From the NCBI GenBank assembly GCA_016806645.1, contig JACSYO010001880.1, positions 446,501 to 510,500 on the forward strand: a stretch of DNA of 64,000 nucleotides. Reading direction: 5' to 3'. The stretch is from Ophiodon elongatus (taxonomy: Eukaryota > Chordata > Actinopteri > Perciformes > Hexagrammidae). Shown here in pieces: positions 48,090 to 59,010 of the stretch (position 1 is its first letter; each line of letters opens with the position of its first letter). Both the position numbers and the translations under genes were made by a program. Below the pieces are notes generated by a model. The model was not told where the DNA came from and did not search any database. It was given only the letters and a program-made list of their open reading frames with translations.

Positions 48090-48420
48090 ACTCCTACCGA
48101 CTTTGCACCATTGGTTGTAAACAAGCGGCAACTTTCGGTGCTGAAAAATGAAGCCAACATACAAGTGCCAAATACTGGATTTCTTTCTGACAAAAAAAAC
48201 AATTTTGCTCCTTACAGGTAATATCCCTGTTTATGACAACTGCACAGGTGGCAATTTGTATTTGATTCACCCCTTTAAACTGAGTGACAGGTGATTGACA
48301 TCTCGGCGCTAGCTGTCTCCTCTGCTGGGTTACTCAGCTCCACCAACTATCCACCTTTTTACCCGTTTTAAATTAGCTGAGACAACGTCCATACTTTCTA
48401 CAGTCTATGGTAGATAAGCA
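48090..48420. mobile_element. Possible teleost interspersed repeat
   Basis: Ends near CAACGTCCATACTTTCTACAGTCTATGG, of which the ACAGTCTATGG tail is one I recall from many fish repeats. The body has AATGAAGCCAACA and a GACAGGTGATTGACATCTC stretch. There is no coding frame and the boundaries are uncertain. Confidence 0.3.
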
Positions 48421-50548
48421 CAGTTGAAGGAAGTTAGGAAAAAGTATCATAGTCCTGGTTACACTGGTCCTCAGCTGTTATGGGACAACAACAAATATTT
48501 TATTTTGAATCAAATTGAAACAACAGAAACGGTAAGGATGATATCAGAAGCCTCACCTTCTTTGGCTTCCAGGAGAAAACGCTACCAAGCAACTTTATCT
48601 TCAACCTCTCATTAAAGGATTGACTATTGACTTAATATGGCTTATCACCGCAGACTGTGTAAGCAGTTCACCATTCTAATTCACAACACTGGCATTACTG
48701 TACAGTATTACTTTATGTTTAGCTCTACGGTGTCCTCATCATGCCCTCTCGGTGTGGCCGCTCGCTGACCTCTCTTACTCCCCCCCGCCCCTCTACCGCC
48801 ACATCTTTCGTTCTGTCTCTCCAGCTACTTATCACTGCCTGTAGTTCTATTTACAGAAATGCAGAGTTGATTCTTTTTGGCCCTTGGTGTAGGTGTTTGT
48901 TTCCTGGATAGGTAGTGATTGACAGAATGACTGGGGCACATCCCTTGTCTTCTTTTTTGCCATGACAATATATGATGAAGCTTCACTCGCCTTGGATCAG
49001 CTCCAGCTTGTGCCAAATGTGTGTTTTCTTTTTTTTTTTTTTTTTTTTTTTGTGTGTGTTTCGGACCACTTTAATAATGGACATTTCTGGTTCCTTATGG
49101 GCTGCTTATCAAGCACGCTGCTCTAGAGTCAGATGTAGCCGCAGTTTGCGAACGTTGGAAGGCTGAACTACTGAGAGCTAGCTGGTCGAGGATCAATTGT
49201 AGCAGCAGCTGTCTGTGAAGTCTGCAGGCAAGGCTGCTGTGGCTCCCACATGACATGCAGTCTCCACACTGCAGCCTTTGAAGCGCATGAACTCTTCACC
49301 CCTGTCTGAGCAGGTCGGCTAGAGAGCAGGAGAATAGAGAGATTGAGAGAGAGAGAGAGGGAGAGAGGGATGGGGGCAGGGATAGAGAGATGTGGAATAA
49401 CAGAGCAGGGAGAAGGGTAGACTAAGATAACGGGAGGGGGGAGAGGTGGAGAGGTTGTCATTTAGGCTCTAGCCATTCCTCATCCTTCTGTCCTCCCCCA
49501 GCTCTTCTCTCTCATCCCACTTTCTTGTTTCCTCTCTTACCCTCTGGTGTTCTTTTTCTGGCACTGTTTGACAATTTTTTCTCTTTCTTTACCCGCCCTC
49601 CTCGCCTCTTCCTCTTGTCTGTCTCCCTCACTGCCTGTCTGTCCACGTTTTTTGTTCCCGTGCCATCGATGCATCAAAGCGGTGCAATAAATTGACTTTG
49701 CGAGCTCTAAGTCACTAATGGTGTGTGACTTTTTTTTGTGTAGCAACAAATCTGTCCAGGGTCTGTGCCGTCCTACTGTATATTCTCAGCGAAAGAGGCT
49801 TTCACGTTCACGCAGATTCAAGTAGACACCAGAGGTCAAAGTTGATCACTAAAAACAGAACATCGCACAAACCCCAATCACTTTCATTCTGACTCAAAAC
49901 TTGAGTGGTGCTGCTTCAGAGGGAGCAAGGTATGTATAGTGCATTTAAAGTAACTTGGCATACAGATCACATTCACACACATTGTAAGATTGGTTGCTTT
50001 TGCAAACCAAATGGAGCTGAAAAAAAAGCTTCCGTTACATTTGGACACACTTTAACCCACCTAATCCGGAGAGATTTGATATCCTACAGTTTATTAGTTT
50101 GTCATTATCACATGCAGTGCTTCATGAATAGGAACCGTGTGCATTTGTTTGAACAGTGACGTGAATTTTAAGCACTCAAAATAAAAATGAAAAGTTTATT
50201 TCCCAAACAAACAAAGGCCAGAAGAACAAAGATGTGTTCATGTGTACTTAGTTGTTACACCTGTTACTTAAAAAACAAAATGTTTAAGCAATTGAAAGGG
50301 AAAAAGGGAATATAATTTTTCCCCTAAAAGTTACATTGGACTATGTTGTCCCTATGTAATGATCAGACAAGAGGACAGCCAGCCAAACTCTACAGATTAA
50401 TTCATATTCCTTTTGTTTGTAATAAAACAACACACACACACACTCACACTCACACTCTTTTTAGACCTGATTCTGTGGCCTAATGGCAGCTGTTGTATCA
50501 CAGAAGAGGCTTCTGCACCAGAGGGGATGACACATACTCTCATAGGCT

Positions 50549-50552
<4 letters not shown>

Positions 50553-50614
<62 letters not shown>
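50553..50614. repeat. (CA)n microsatellite
   Basis: About 31 CA units in intron 5. A shorter CA/CTCA run lies at about 50430-50458. Confidence 0.95.
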
Positions 50615-50615
<1 letters not shown>

Positions 50616-52557
50616 GCTGGATTCAGGCAGACTGAGGGCAGCTTTTTATGGCTTCAGAACATTAGGTCCTGACCCTGACCAAAAAGCCATAGCTATTATC
50701 AGTGTGGGAATAAGGCCACATTTTCATTGTGTGACAGGTAGACTTCTGATCTGGCCTGCTGTGATGTTATGCTTTCGATGTGGTGTCAGAGAGAAAAACA
50801 TTTGATCGTAGACGCACTGTGTCACGTGACCTCTCTGTAATGGCTCTTTGGGTCGTAAGCATGTTTGTCCCCGCGCTGGGAGCTCAAGTACATATGGTGT
50901 CCGTTAGTGCAGGGATGTGTTTTTGTGTGTAACTGTGTTTTTGCAGCGCAGCAGTCCACTCAGCATCTCGTCGTTAGGGTGGTGATCCAATGATGGAAGC
51001 TTGCGTGTCCCTTTGTTGACCCTTACAGAGCGGCCCCCCCCTCCCACTCCACCTCCCTCCCGTCTCTCTCCTCCTCTGCCCCTCCATCAGCCTCTCCTAG
51101 GTTACTCTTGGCCAACTCTGGCCACCTGATTAAGGGATTAGTGAGGCTGATGGTTGTCAGTGTCCCCCACATGCTGGCTACACCTGGACCTCAGGGAGGC
51201 GGCAAAGGGGGAGGTTACACTTTAATTCACCCACATAAACATAGTAGCATACACACATACTTATTCAGTCGATACTCTGCATCACATGCGCACAATGTAC
51301 TGCAGGTCCGGTCTTGGTGTCTCACACTGGCCTCGTTCTGCAGATGAGTGGAGAATGCGAGGGGAGGGGAGGGGTGGCAGGGTCAGCGCAGGGTCACTGT
51401 CTTGTATCTCCCTCCCTCCCTACTCTTTCTCCAGCTCTTCTAGCCTTTCCCCCTGCCCCTCCCACTGCTCCCGATGCCCTGCCAAATTCATATATCCCAT
51501 AATCGTGCTGAGTCGCCATGTCAGCAGCACTGTATCCACCCCACTGCTTTGTCTTGCTCTTGCTTGTCGCCACACTGAGACACTGCCTCCTGCCATCCCT
51601 GCAGTCAAAGATCAGATACCTTGAATGTACAGATGCTAACAGATGTACCAGTCAAGGATGTATTGATTGATTTATTCCAAATCATACAACTGCCCAGTGT
51701 ATATACATACTGTAGCCTAAAATAGGCCTACATTTAATCAAGTAAATTTAGCCACAGAGGTTATGAGAGAACAACTTTCTGACAACAGAATTGCTCTTCA
51801 TGAGGAAAACAAAGCTTGCATCACAGTTTCCTTTTAATTGTTTCCATAACTTTTTCATGGCGACCTATAGTCTTTTGTTTAATATCCGTAGAGAAAGGAG
51901 AGTCAGTGTTTTGATTTTCCAATCGGGACATTCCTAACAGATGCCATCTTGCCTATTTTTAGGCCGGTCACTTCGCCTCACCTCCTTGTATGAGGAGTGA
52001 GTCAACAGCTGTTTTCACCTTTCAGTCCATTGTTCATGTGCTGAAAACCTTTTACCAATCAGAGACTCTTCTATCCGACACCTCTCGTTATTATAAACAT
52101 AGATTAATTGCTTCTTGGTTACATTTAAAGTGTTTTGGAGTCTTTCCTGTTTGCTTCAGTGAACCTACATGAGCTGCTGGAGCCTTCCCCGTGAGACTGC
52201 GTGACCTCCCGGTGCTCTCTTGCCCTAATAATTACACAGCTAGATGCTAACCGGCTCAGCTCGGCTTTAGCTGCAATGTTTTGGCTGTTATTTGGATTTT
52301 CCTATTTGAGTTTTAATTCCATCTATACAACATCTTAAAACATTTATGCTGGATGTGTTGTGTACTTGTATTTGGGTGAGGTCAAAAGGGTTTTATTTAC
52401 TTTTGCTTAGATTATTTGACCTTTCCGAGGGTTATGTTTCCCCTCCCCCCCCTGTAAGAAGGCTTTAACAATAGAGGGTGTTGTTTGTTTTACTGATTGT
52501 AGAATCTTTTGAGGCAGGTGTGTGATATGTGACTTTTGGGCTGTTAACAATTTCCAG

Positions 52558-52745
52558 TTATAGAAGAAGAACTCAGATTCTTTACTGAAGTAAAGTACCA
52601 ATACCACAGTGTTAAGTGAAAGTCCGACATTTAAAATCCTACTTTAAGGAATACTTTAACCCCCAAAATGACCATTTGTATATTGATTACCCACCCTGTG
52701 TTACCCTGAATTCTTGAAGAAAACTGCTATTATTACAGGCCTCAA
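52558..52745. mobile_element. Two abutting teleost interspersed repeats before exon 6
   Basis: 52558-52648 (ACTCAGATTCTTTACTGAAG ... AAAGTACCAATACCACAGTG) and about 52650-52745 (AATACTTTAACCCCCAAAAT ... CCATTTGTATATTGATTACC) match two repeats I recall as very common in percomorph genomes. Neither encodes protein. They end about 125 bases before the exon 6 acceptor and could influence its branch-point region. Confidence 0.55.
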
Positions 52746-52871
52746 CAGTGAACTGAAGTAAACAGGGCTGTGTTTAACAACAACAAAAATATATCAAAAT
52801 ATCTGTTTACAAACTCTAACATAATTAAAGTCTAACCAGTTATTCCTCTTTTGTTCAATCATCTGCTGCAG

Positions 52872-53111
52872 AGAACAACAAAGATCAGTACCAGAAGTTG
52901 AAAGTAAAGGCAGAGCCCATGGAGGTGGACCCACCCCCTGCTGAACTCACCCGACCTGCCTCTCACCTGCGGGCCTTCAGCACTTTAGGGGCAAACGAGA
53001 AGAATGAGCCAATGAGTAACCTTCTGGAGTCGTTGGCCCGCCCCCAGAAAGACCTGTTCTCCCAGGACATATCGGTCAAAATGGCCTCAGAACTACTGTT
53101 CAAATTGTCTG
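52872..53111 (+). CDS. znf827: znf827 exon 6: third KEEP/ELL module
   Basis: 240 bases, residues 756-835 plus one base, phase 1 to phase 1. Starts ENNKDQYQKLKVKAEPMEVD and ends LFSQDISVKMASELLFKLS. The ending is nearly identical to the human segment as I recall it (LFSQDISVKMASELLFQLS). VKAEP (767-771) is a sumoylation-type motif. Acceptor CTGCTGCAG, donor TCTG/GTAAGT (strong). A CA microsatellite begins 57 bases into the following intron. Skipping this exon would keep the frame. Confidence 0.95.
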
Positions 53112-53165
53112 GTAAGTTCCTTGCAGACATGTGCGCTGTCAGACACACAAACTGTTCTCTAAGTC

Positions 53166-53214
<49 letters not shown>

Positions 53215-55877
53215 GCGCACACACATGCACAGCAACACGTCTTCTCTTTCCCTGCAGCACCGCAGTATAAACCTTGAATAGGTTTTGATACTCGACCATA
53301 AAACCTACATGTTTCCATTGCCATCCTCTGATGGCTCTGTTGTTAAGGCCAGGATATAGGACATGAAATGACATCCTACTTTTTTTACCTGTATGGCCAT
53401 GAAAGTGACATTGAAGCAGCAGACAGCTGTTTGTATTGCTAGATTAAGACAGAGCTTTGAGGTGGACTCCCCTGTCCCCCTAGGGGAAAGGTGCAGATGT
53501 GTGTGTGTGTGTGGAGGGTCAGGTGTGTAGTCCTGGGCTGTGACCCCAGCTTTATCCTGCCTCTAAATGCCATAAGGAGAAACAAGCTTGTGTAAAAAAA
53601 AATTCCTCTTCTTGCTCTCACACCTATTCACAAATTCACACATTGGCAGTCTTTCTTTCCCACACAGTCTTGCATGCACACCTTTACACACTCACACAAG
53701 GCCCCATGGGGAGTGGTGTCTGCACAAATGCCCCCTCTTCCCTCCTCCCTCTCCTCCTTTCTCTCATTCTTTCTCTCTCTCCCCCTCTCTCTCTCCCCTG
53801 ACTCGTTTTCAGACATGCCGGCTCAAGCACACTTGGCTGCACACGCTCTCCCCCTGCACTTCCCCTCCCTCCTCCCTCCCTTTACATTTCTCCCGTGCGG
53901 CATCTCCATGGCAACGTGGAAAGAGACCTCTGTCCTTGGCGAGCAGTGTGACGGAGTGGGGTGTTTAGAGGGTGGTGGTGGGTTGTAGTGGGGGGCAGAG
54001 GATAAGGAGGGTAGAGAGGGCAGCAGGGGTACACAGTATGCCCACCCAGGGAGGCCGGGGCATCGCTCGCCTGGCAACGGCGACAACCGCCCCCTTGGAA
54101 CTGGGTTTGAATGTGAGGAGGACTGGAACAGAGTGGGCTGCTGTCACACAATGAGCAATCAATATGAATTACCCAGAGCAGTAGGACCTCAGAGACACAT
54201 CAGTAGCAAGGTCGCTCTGAACACTGAGATGGTTGCAGCTTTGAAATTCACTTCAATACATCGCCTTGAAATTCACACATATGGCTCCATCCTCAGGCGT
54301 TATGTATAGTGGTCTGAATGGCTTGATGCTGGAAAACCCATCGTATGTATGCTCACATCAGCCGGTCAAGTAATGGCATTAGCTGATTTTACATTCTCAC
54401 TTTATTACCACTTAGAAACCTCTTTAAAAACATTTCGTATTGAAGACTCAATCACTGTGAGCAACTAGAGATGGCTACTATGGTACAAGTACAGTATTCA
54501 GTGTACTCGCTGAGAAACAGCACTGTGGATCTCTGGCATACGGAAGTGGACTTGCATGCCCTCCGCTCAAACTATACTTGCCTTGCCTGTGAACAGAATT
54601 GGCATAATGTGTAATCACGACCCTAAAACAGGTGTGATCTTGGGTGTAAACAATGCCTAAGTTGTCTCAAAGCATCGAGGCTTTTTGGAAAATACAAGCA
54701 ATTATTGATGTTGACTCTTAAAATTAGTGTTAATGTAATATCAGGAGAAATTATTACACTTTTGTTAAATACAATAAGAGTCAGTGGATGTCTAATTTAG
54801 CACGGTTGATCTATCACATTGTTCTGACGCTCCACTGTAATTATTCTGAGCAGCGGGTTGCTATGTCGAAAAAAAAAAGAACCTTTTTGAGTTTTTAGAA
54901 GTTGGGAAAAGTGCACGAGATGAACCACACGGCTCGTTACAATCAGGTGTTAATGTGTGAGGGAGAAAAAAAATGCTGCATTGCGGGTCAGACACAGGTT
55001 GGTTTGATAATCACCAGTTAAACACACATTTTGCATTTTATTCCTCCAAAAGTAGCACCATGAAATATTTGAATATTTTTGCACTGGTAAATAGCTTTCA
55101 GCAGACTTTTCCTGTGTGTCCAAAAGTCTATTCTGTAGATCTTTACAATGTACAGGAATGCAATCAATCAATCAAAAAAGCCTCAGCCACACGAGTGCAA
55201 CCGTACTCAAACACACTTGTGTGCCATCTGGGTTGTCTTATCTGAGCAGCAGTGCACATTTAAAAAAGAAAAAAAAGTCTTTTCCTATCTGTGTTGTTGG
55301 GCTAACTTTTGGCTCACAGGTCAGCAGGTCCACCAGAGAGACACCCACTACTCCAGATGGAGAGTACACCCCTGCTGGCATGGCCAACCTGTGCTTTACC
55401 AGCCGAGTTGAGCCTAAAGAAATCAGGAGGATGTAGTGTTTGTTTCTCTGTTCTATGATGGACAATGTGCAGGGAAGCTTTTTTTTTGGTATCCATTTAT
55501 TCACAGAAAGAGGGATTTATAGTGGCATCTAAATAAATCTAAATATCTGTTCCATACAGTGGACTTGAAGACACTAGCTTCTTAACTCAAGGTCTGCGTA
55601 CTAGACTATGTTCTTCATCTGCAGATAGAGTTTGCTTGATTGTCATGGAGATGGCTCAGTTGTCGTCATGTGACCTAACTATGGAACTTCAGTCACATGA
55701 TAACAGGCAGTCACACAAGTTCGGTAGATTATAACCTGTGTATGTGTAAAGGTCTACTATAAGGTCTGATTTTAATAAATACTGTATTAAATAAGTAGAA
55801 ATGGTCAAATATAAATATATAGATAGTATTGTATTGACTGTTTATATTTTGCTTTCTTGTTTTTTTTTTTTCTTCAG
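53112..55877 (+). other. znf827: znf827 intron 6 (2.8 kb)
   Basis: Begins with GTAAGT and a CA microsatellite at 53169-53210. GC-rich sequence at 53890-54130 carries two RFX half-site-like motifs (CCATGGCAAC at about 53906 and GCCTGGCAAC at about 54069). A short coding-like stretch with a plausible acceptor lies at 55320-55436 (see findings). Ends in a long T tract and TTCTTCAG. Confidence 0.8.
53169..53210. repeat. (CA)n microsatellite downstream of the exon 6 donor
   Basis: Twenty-one CA units, then imperfect CACGCG/CA to about 53231. It starts 57 bases after the 5' splice site of exon 6. Confidence 0.95.
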
Positions 55878-55932
55878 AAAAAGTCAGCAAAGCCAACAAC
55901 CACAAAGACAGTAACATGGTGGGAATAAACAG
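55878..55932 (+). CDS. znf827: znf827 exon 7 (55 bases)
   Basis: Encodes EKVSKANNHKDSNMVGIN plus two bases of Ser854. From recall it corresponds to EKVSKEHNHTKEN in human ZNF827 and follows directly on the ELLFKLS module of exon 6. Acceptor preceded by a T-rich tract (TTCTTCAG), donor ACAG/GTGAGT. It enters in phase 1 and leaves in phase 2, so it can be skipped in frame only together with exon 8 (55+101 = 156 bases). Confidence 0.9.
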
Positions 55933-56019
55933 GTGAGTCAATAGTACCCTCTGCATTTTTCCAATATACTTTGAATATGTGTTTAATTTACTTTAATAAC
56001 TGTTTGTATCATGTTTCAG
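55933..56019 (+). other. znf827: znf827 intron 7 (87 bases)
   Basis: Shortest intron of the gene; GTGAGT donor and TGTTTCAG acceptor. Its length is near the lower working limit for vertebrate introns, so exons 7 and 8 are probably handled together by intron definition. Confidence 0.9.
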
Positions 56020-56120
56020 TCCGTTCCTGGACGAGTGCTTCAGACAATCACCCTTTAACTCGCGCTCCAAGAGCTCTTCCCCCGCAGAACCCAGCTCTTC
56101 GACCAGGGCACTATTCCATG
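56020..56120 (+). CDS. znf827: znf827 exon 8
   Basis: 101 bases, residues 854-887 plus one base: SPFLDECFRQSPFNSRSKSS ... ALFH. From recall it aligns with SPFFSEDTFRQSPFTSNSKE ... VLHG in the human protein. It is Ser/Pro-rich linker between the ELL modules and the second finger cluster. The donor CATG/GTAAGA runs straight into a 59-base CA repeat starting at intron position 6. Confidence 0.92.
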
Positions 56121-56124
56121 GTAA

Positions 56125-56125
<1 letters not shown>

Positions 56126-56184
<59 letters not shown>
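56126..56184. repeat. (CA)n microsatellite abutting the exon 8 5' splice site
   Basis: About 29 CA units beginning at intron position 6, directly after GTAAG. CA-rich RNA is the binding site of hnRNP L, which can enhance or silence nearby 5' splice sites. Confidence 0.95.
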
Positions 56185-56186
<2 letters not shown>

Positions 56187-56274
56187 ACATGTAGTAGTAG
56201 TAATGGAACAGACATATCAGGTTATAGCAGGCTGTAGATGGATGGACATTATCTTTGCTCATGTCGTGTCTTTT

Positions 56275-56414
56275 AGAGCTGCAACAATAAGTCGATTAAT
56301 CAATAAGTCGCAACAATTGTGATAATTAAACTTTTTGGTTATTCTTAAAGCAAACATGAAGAACAGTAATCTGCATATTAACCGATAATGAAAATAATTG
56401 TTAGTTACAGCCCT
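56275..56414. mobile_element. Teleost interspersed repeat, short internally deleted copy
   Basis: Begins AGAGCTGCAACAATAAGTCG and ends AACCGATAATGAAAATAATTGTTAGTTACAGCCCT, with AGTCGATTAATC just inside. Both ends fit a family I recall from fish genomes with termini like GAGCTGCAAC ... GTTGCAGCCCT, AATCGATTAATC repeats and a GAAGCTG ... TTTTTGCTTAAA middle. The middle is largely missing here. Confidence 0.65.
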
Positions 56415-57854
56415 GGTGTCTTTGTGCTTGTTGTTTTATAAAATTATTATTTCCTCCTTAGAAATAATATTCAGAAAAATGATCTGCAGCTGGTCAAAAC
56501 AAGTCAGAACTGCTGCATCATTCATAGTACAGTATCTTCAAAGACTCCAAGTCTTTAAGTTATTCTCACTGTTCTGTTGCTTGGAGAAATAATTTAATTT
56601 GCAGAGATTCTCATTATACACACACATAAATGTGCATGCATGTGACACCCTCGCACACACACACAACACACACTCTCGCACAGCAGCTTTGTAGTCTGCT
56701 GAGTTACTCAACATCAAACTATCCATGAAGACACCTTTTAAATCTGAGTATACAGCCACAAGGACACATCTCAATTAACCACCTCCAACTTCACATGCTC
56801 TCCCCTTCCTCTCTGGCAAAACCCCCTCTCCCCGTTTCATGTTTCGAGCTCCGTCCGGCCTTACTGCACTCTCACGCATTTCCCCAACCCGAAGGCCTCT
56901 GCCCAGGGCATCCCCCGTCTCCCTCTCCTCCCCTCTTCCCTGGCATCCCAGAACTTCCCTCCATGTTCCTTTGGCAGTGAGAGATCCAGAGGTTAATTAG
57001 CTTGTGCCAGCTTTGCCTGTCCCTCTGCCAGTTAATGAAAATCTGATTGGCTTCTGGGTGTCAAGAGTGTCCTGAAAGTTAATTCGCCCCGACCACCTCC
57101 CCTTTCCCTTGTGTGTTTAAGCTTCACATCCAGCCTCTGCTGCTCACTGTTTTACAGTCGTACTGTTTTACTCTTTTCTCCCCCTCATGTGTGTCTCTCT
57201 ATGCCTGCTCTTTTTCTTTTATGGCTTCATTTTATTTTTCTGCCTGTTTTACCAACCCCTGCTCCAAGTATTGGTAAGCGTTTCTAGTTGCTGCTGTCGG
57301 CAGGCAGACCTTTAATTAAACTTATTTTCTGTTCAGTGTTTGGGGAACTTCACTGTCCTTTCCTGTTAGTTCACACCACCTTTCCCTCACAAGCCACCAC
57401 ACTTTTTAAACCCAGCATTGAGAGATTCACAGGTTTAGCTCAGTCTATTTTAGTATTACTAGTACATAAAATGTACTGGTTGTAAAAGGATTTGTTAGTG
57501 ATGAGTGACAATTAGCTGTATTGTGATTGTCATGAAACTTGCTGTCTATTGAAAAGGAAAAGACGACCGCTTTACTGCAGATGTTTTAGTAATGTATTTG
57601 ACAATGTAAAGGGGAAAAAAAAACTACATATTTAAATTTCCGTATTATAGTCATGGACAGTGGTGCTCTGTATAATTTTTCAAAGGGTGAAATAAGTGGC
57701 ACTAAAATTCAACAGTATTTCTGATACAGAAAACTGCTTATTGGCTATTTAAGCAAGAAAAAACAAGTGAGTGAGAGTTTCTGTCTCCTCGTTTCAGTCT
57801 GGGGTTTAGCACAATCCCTCATCTCTTGTTTGTGGCCGTCCCTCTCTCCTGCTC

Positions 57855-58090
57855 TAAAGGCACTAATTAAGCCATTAACCACTTCAAGGCTCACGCCACA
57901 CCCTAACTGGCTTAATCATCTGTGTGTTTGCCGGGTCGGGGGCCTCCAGGCCTTGCCGTGCGACTTCTCATCACCTGTGTGACCGGGCCGTCCCCTAGTC
58001 TCACTTGCGAGTCAGGACAAGTTAATGCTTTTATGTGCTGAGCTTTAGCTATAAGCCCCATAAGAAGGCCTCGGATTCTCCGAATAAGCC
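57855..58090 (+). promoter_or_regulatory. Candidate regulatory island in intron 8
   Basis: Unique block with CACTAATTAAGCC, CATTAACCACTTCAAGG (NK2-type CACTTCAAG core plus a RUNX-like AACCAC), GGCTTAATC and TCACCTGTGTGA (E-box and T-box-like half site), followed by CpG-rich sequence. Looks like a conserved noncoding element; untested. Confidence 0.3.
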
Positions 58091-58284
58091 ACACAGACAA
58101 TGAGTTGCGAACACAGGGTTGAAAAAGATGTGATCAGCCCGTTAAAGTCAGAGATCGGGTTGCAGTCATTGTGAGAGGTAGGTTTCAGCTCATGCAGGAG
58201 GTCGGGAAGTCGGTCGAAGTTGCCGTTACCTTCGCGCCACCGTCGCCACCTGTGTGGCCTTCCTCCCGGAGAGGATCCACAAAC

Positions 58285-58545
58285 ATACACACTTTTTGCT
58301 GATTATTTACATAGTTTTCAACCAAATACTGCTTTTTCCTAGATCTACTTGTGTTTTGTTGAGTCACAAACCTGCAGTAGAAAGCACTCAAAATATATTA
58401 CAATTATTTAAAACTGAGAGAAGCAGCAAATTCTCACCTTGGAGAAGCTGCATCCACTCCAGACATTATGTCTGGCACTTTTTCTTAAAAAGCAACTTAA
58501 ATGATTCATTGATTAATCAACTATTGATTTAATCTCTAGTTAAAC
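58285..58545. mobile_element. Teleost interspersed repeat, copy 3
   Basis: Contains CTTGTGTTTTGTTGAGTCAC, AAACTGAGAGAAGCAGCAAA, TTCTCACCTTGGAGAAGCTG, TTTTTCTTAAAAAG and ATTGATTAATCAACTATTGA in order. This is the same internal order as the copy at 63456-63775. Confidence 0.6.
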
Positions 58546-58856
58546 CTGATCTTCATGTCGCAGCAGGCTGTGCTCATTCAATATTACATGGCCTGCAGCC
58601 CCATGCTTATACTACATTTCCTAGAATTAACTTAACGGAAAATAATGTGAACTCATTACTTAACTCAAAGTAGTTTGATCGTGATGCACCTCCTCAAAGT
58701 TGAGTTGATGGAAGTTTTCTTTTAGTAACCACAAGTTATGACCACTTTGTATTTCTTATCCTGAGTTGGAATAACAGGCCTATATCATTTGGTATCATTC
58801 TAACGTGAAAAATGCAATAACATGTGATTATGTTTGACTAATTATAGAACACTCTT

Positions 58857-59010
58857 TTAGATGAACCTGTATTAATCCCCACGCAGAGAAAGTTGCTTGT
58901 TGCAGAGACACAGGGACAGCAATAGTACAGACGAATAGAGAAAGTCAAAGAAATGAATAACAGGAGGTATAGAATAGAATAAATATAGAAACTATACAGC
59001 ATATGGAGAC
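58857..59010. mobile_element. Possible retroposon fragment
   Basis: TTAATCCCCACGCAGAGAAA ... GTTGCTTGTTGCAG ... ACAGCAATAGTACAG and A-rich ATAGAATAAATATAG segments resemble a common fish repeat I recall. The boundaries are uncertain and it is not coding. Confidence 0.35.

Larger units (their letters stand above)
44052..52871 (+). other. znf827: znf827 intron 5 (8.8 kb)
   Basis: Contents seen: a TGCG-rich stretch near 45520-45590, a GC-rich block with an X-box-like CCATGGCAAC at about 45978, a candidate element at 46596-46710, a possible repeat ending in ACAGTCTATGG (about 48090-48420), a T22 tract near 49029, a CA microsatellite (50553-50614) and teleost repeats just before exon 6 (52558-52745). 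No gene inside. Confidence 0.8.
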
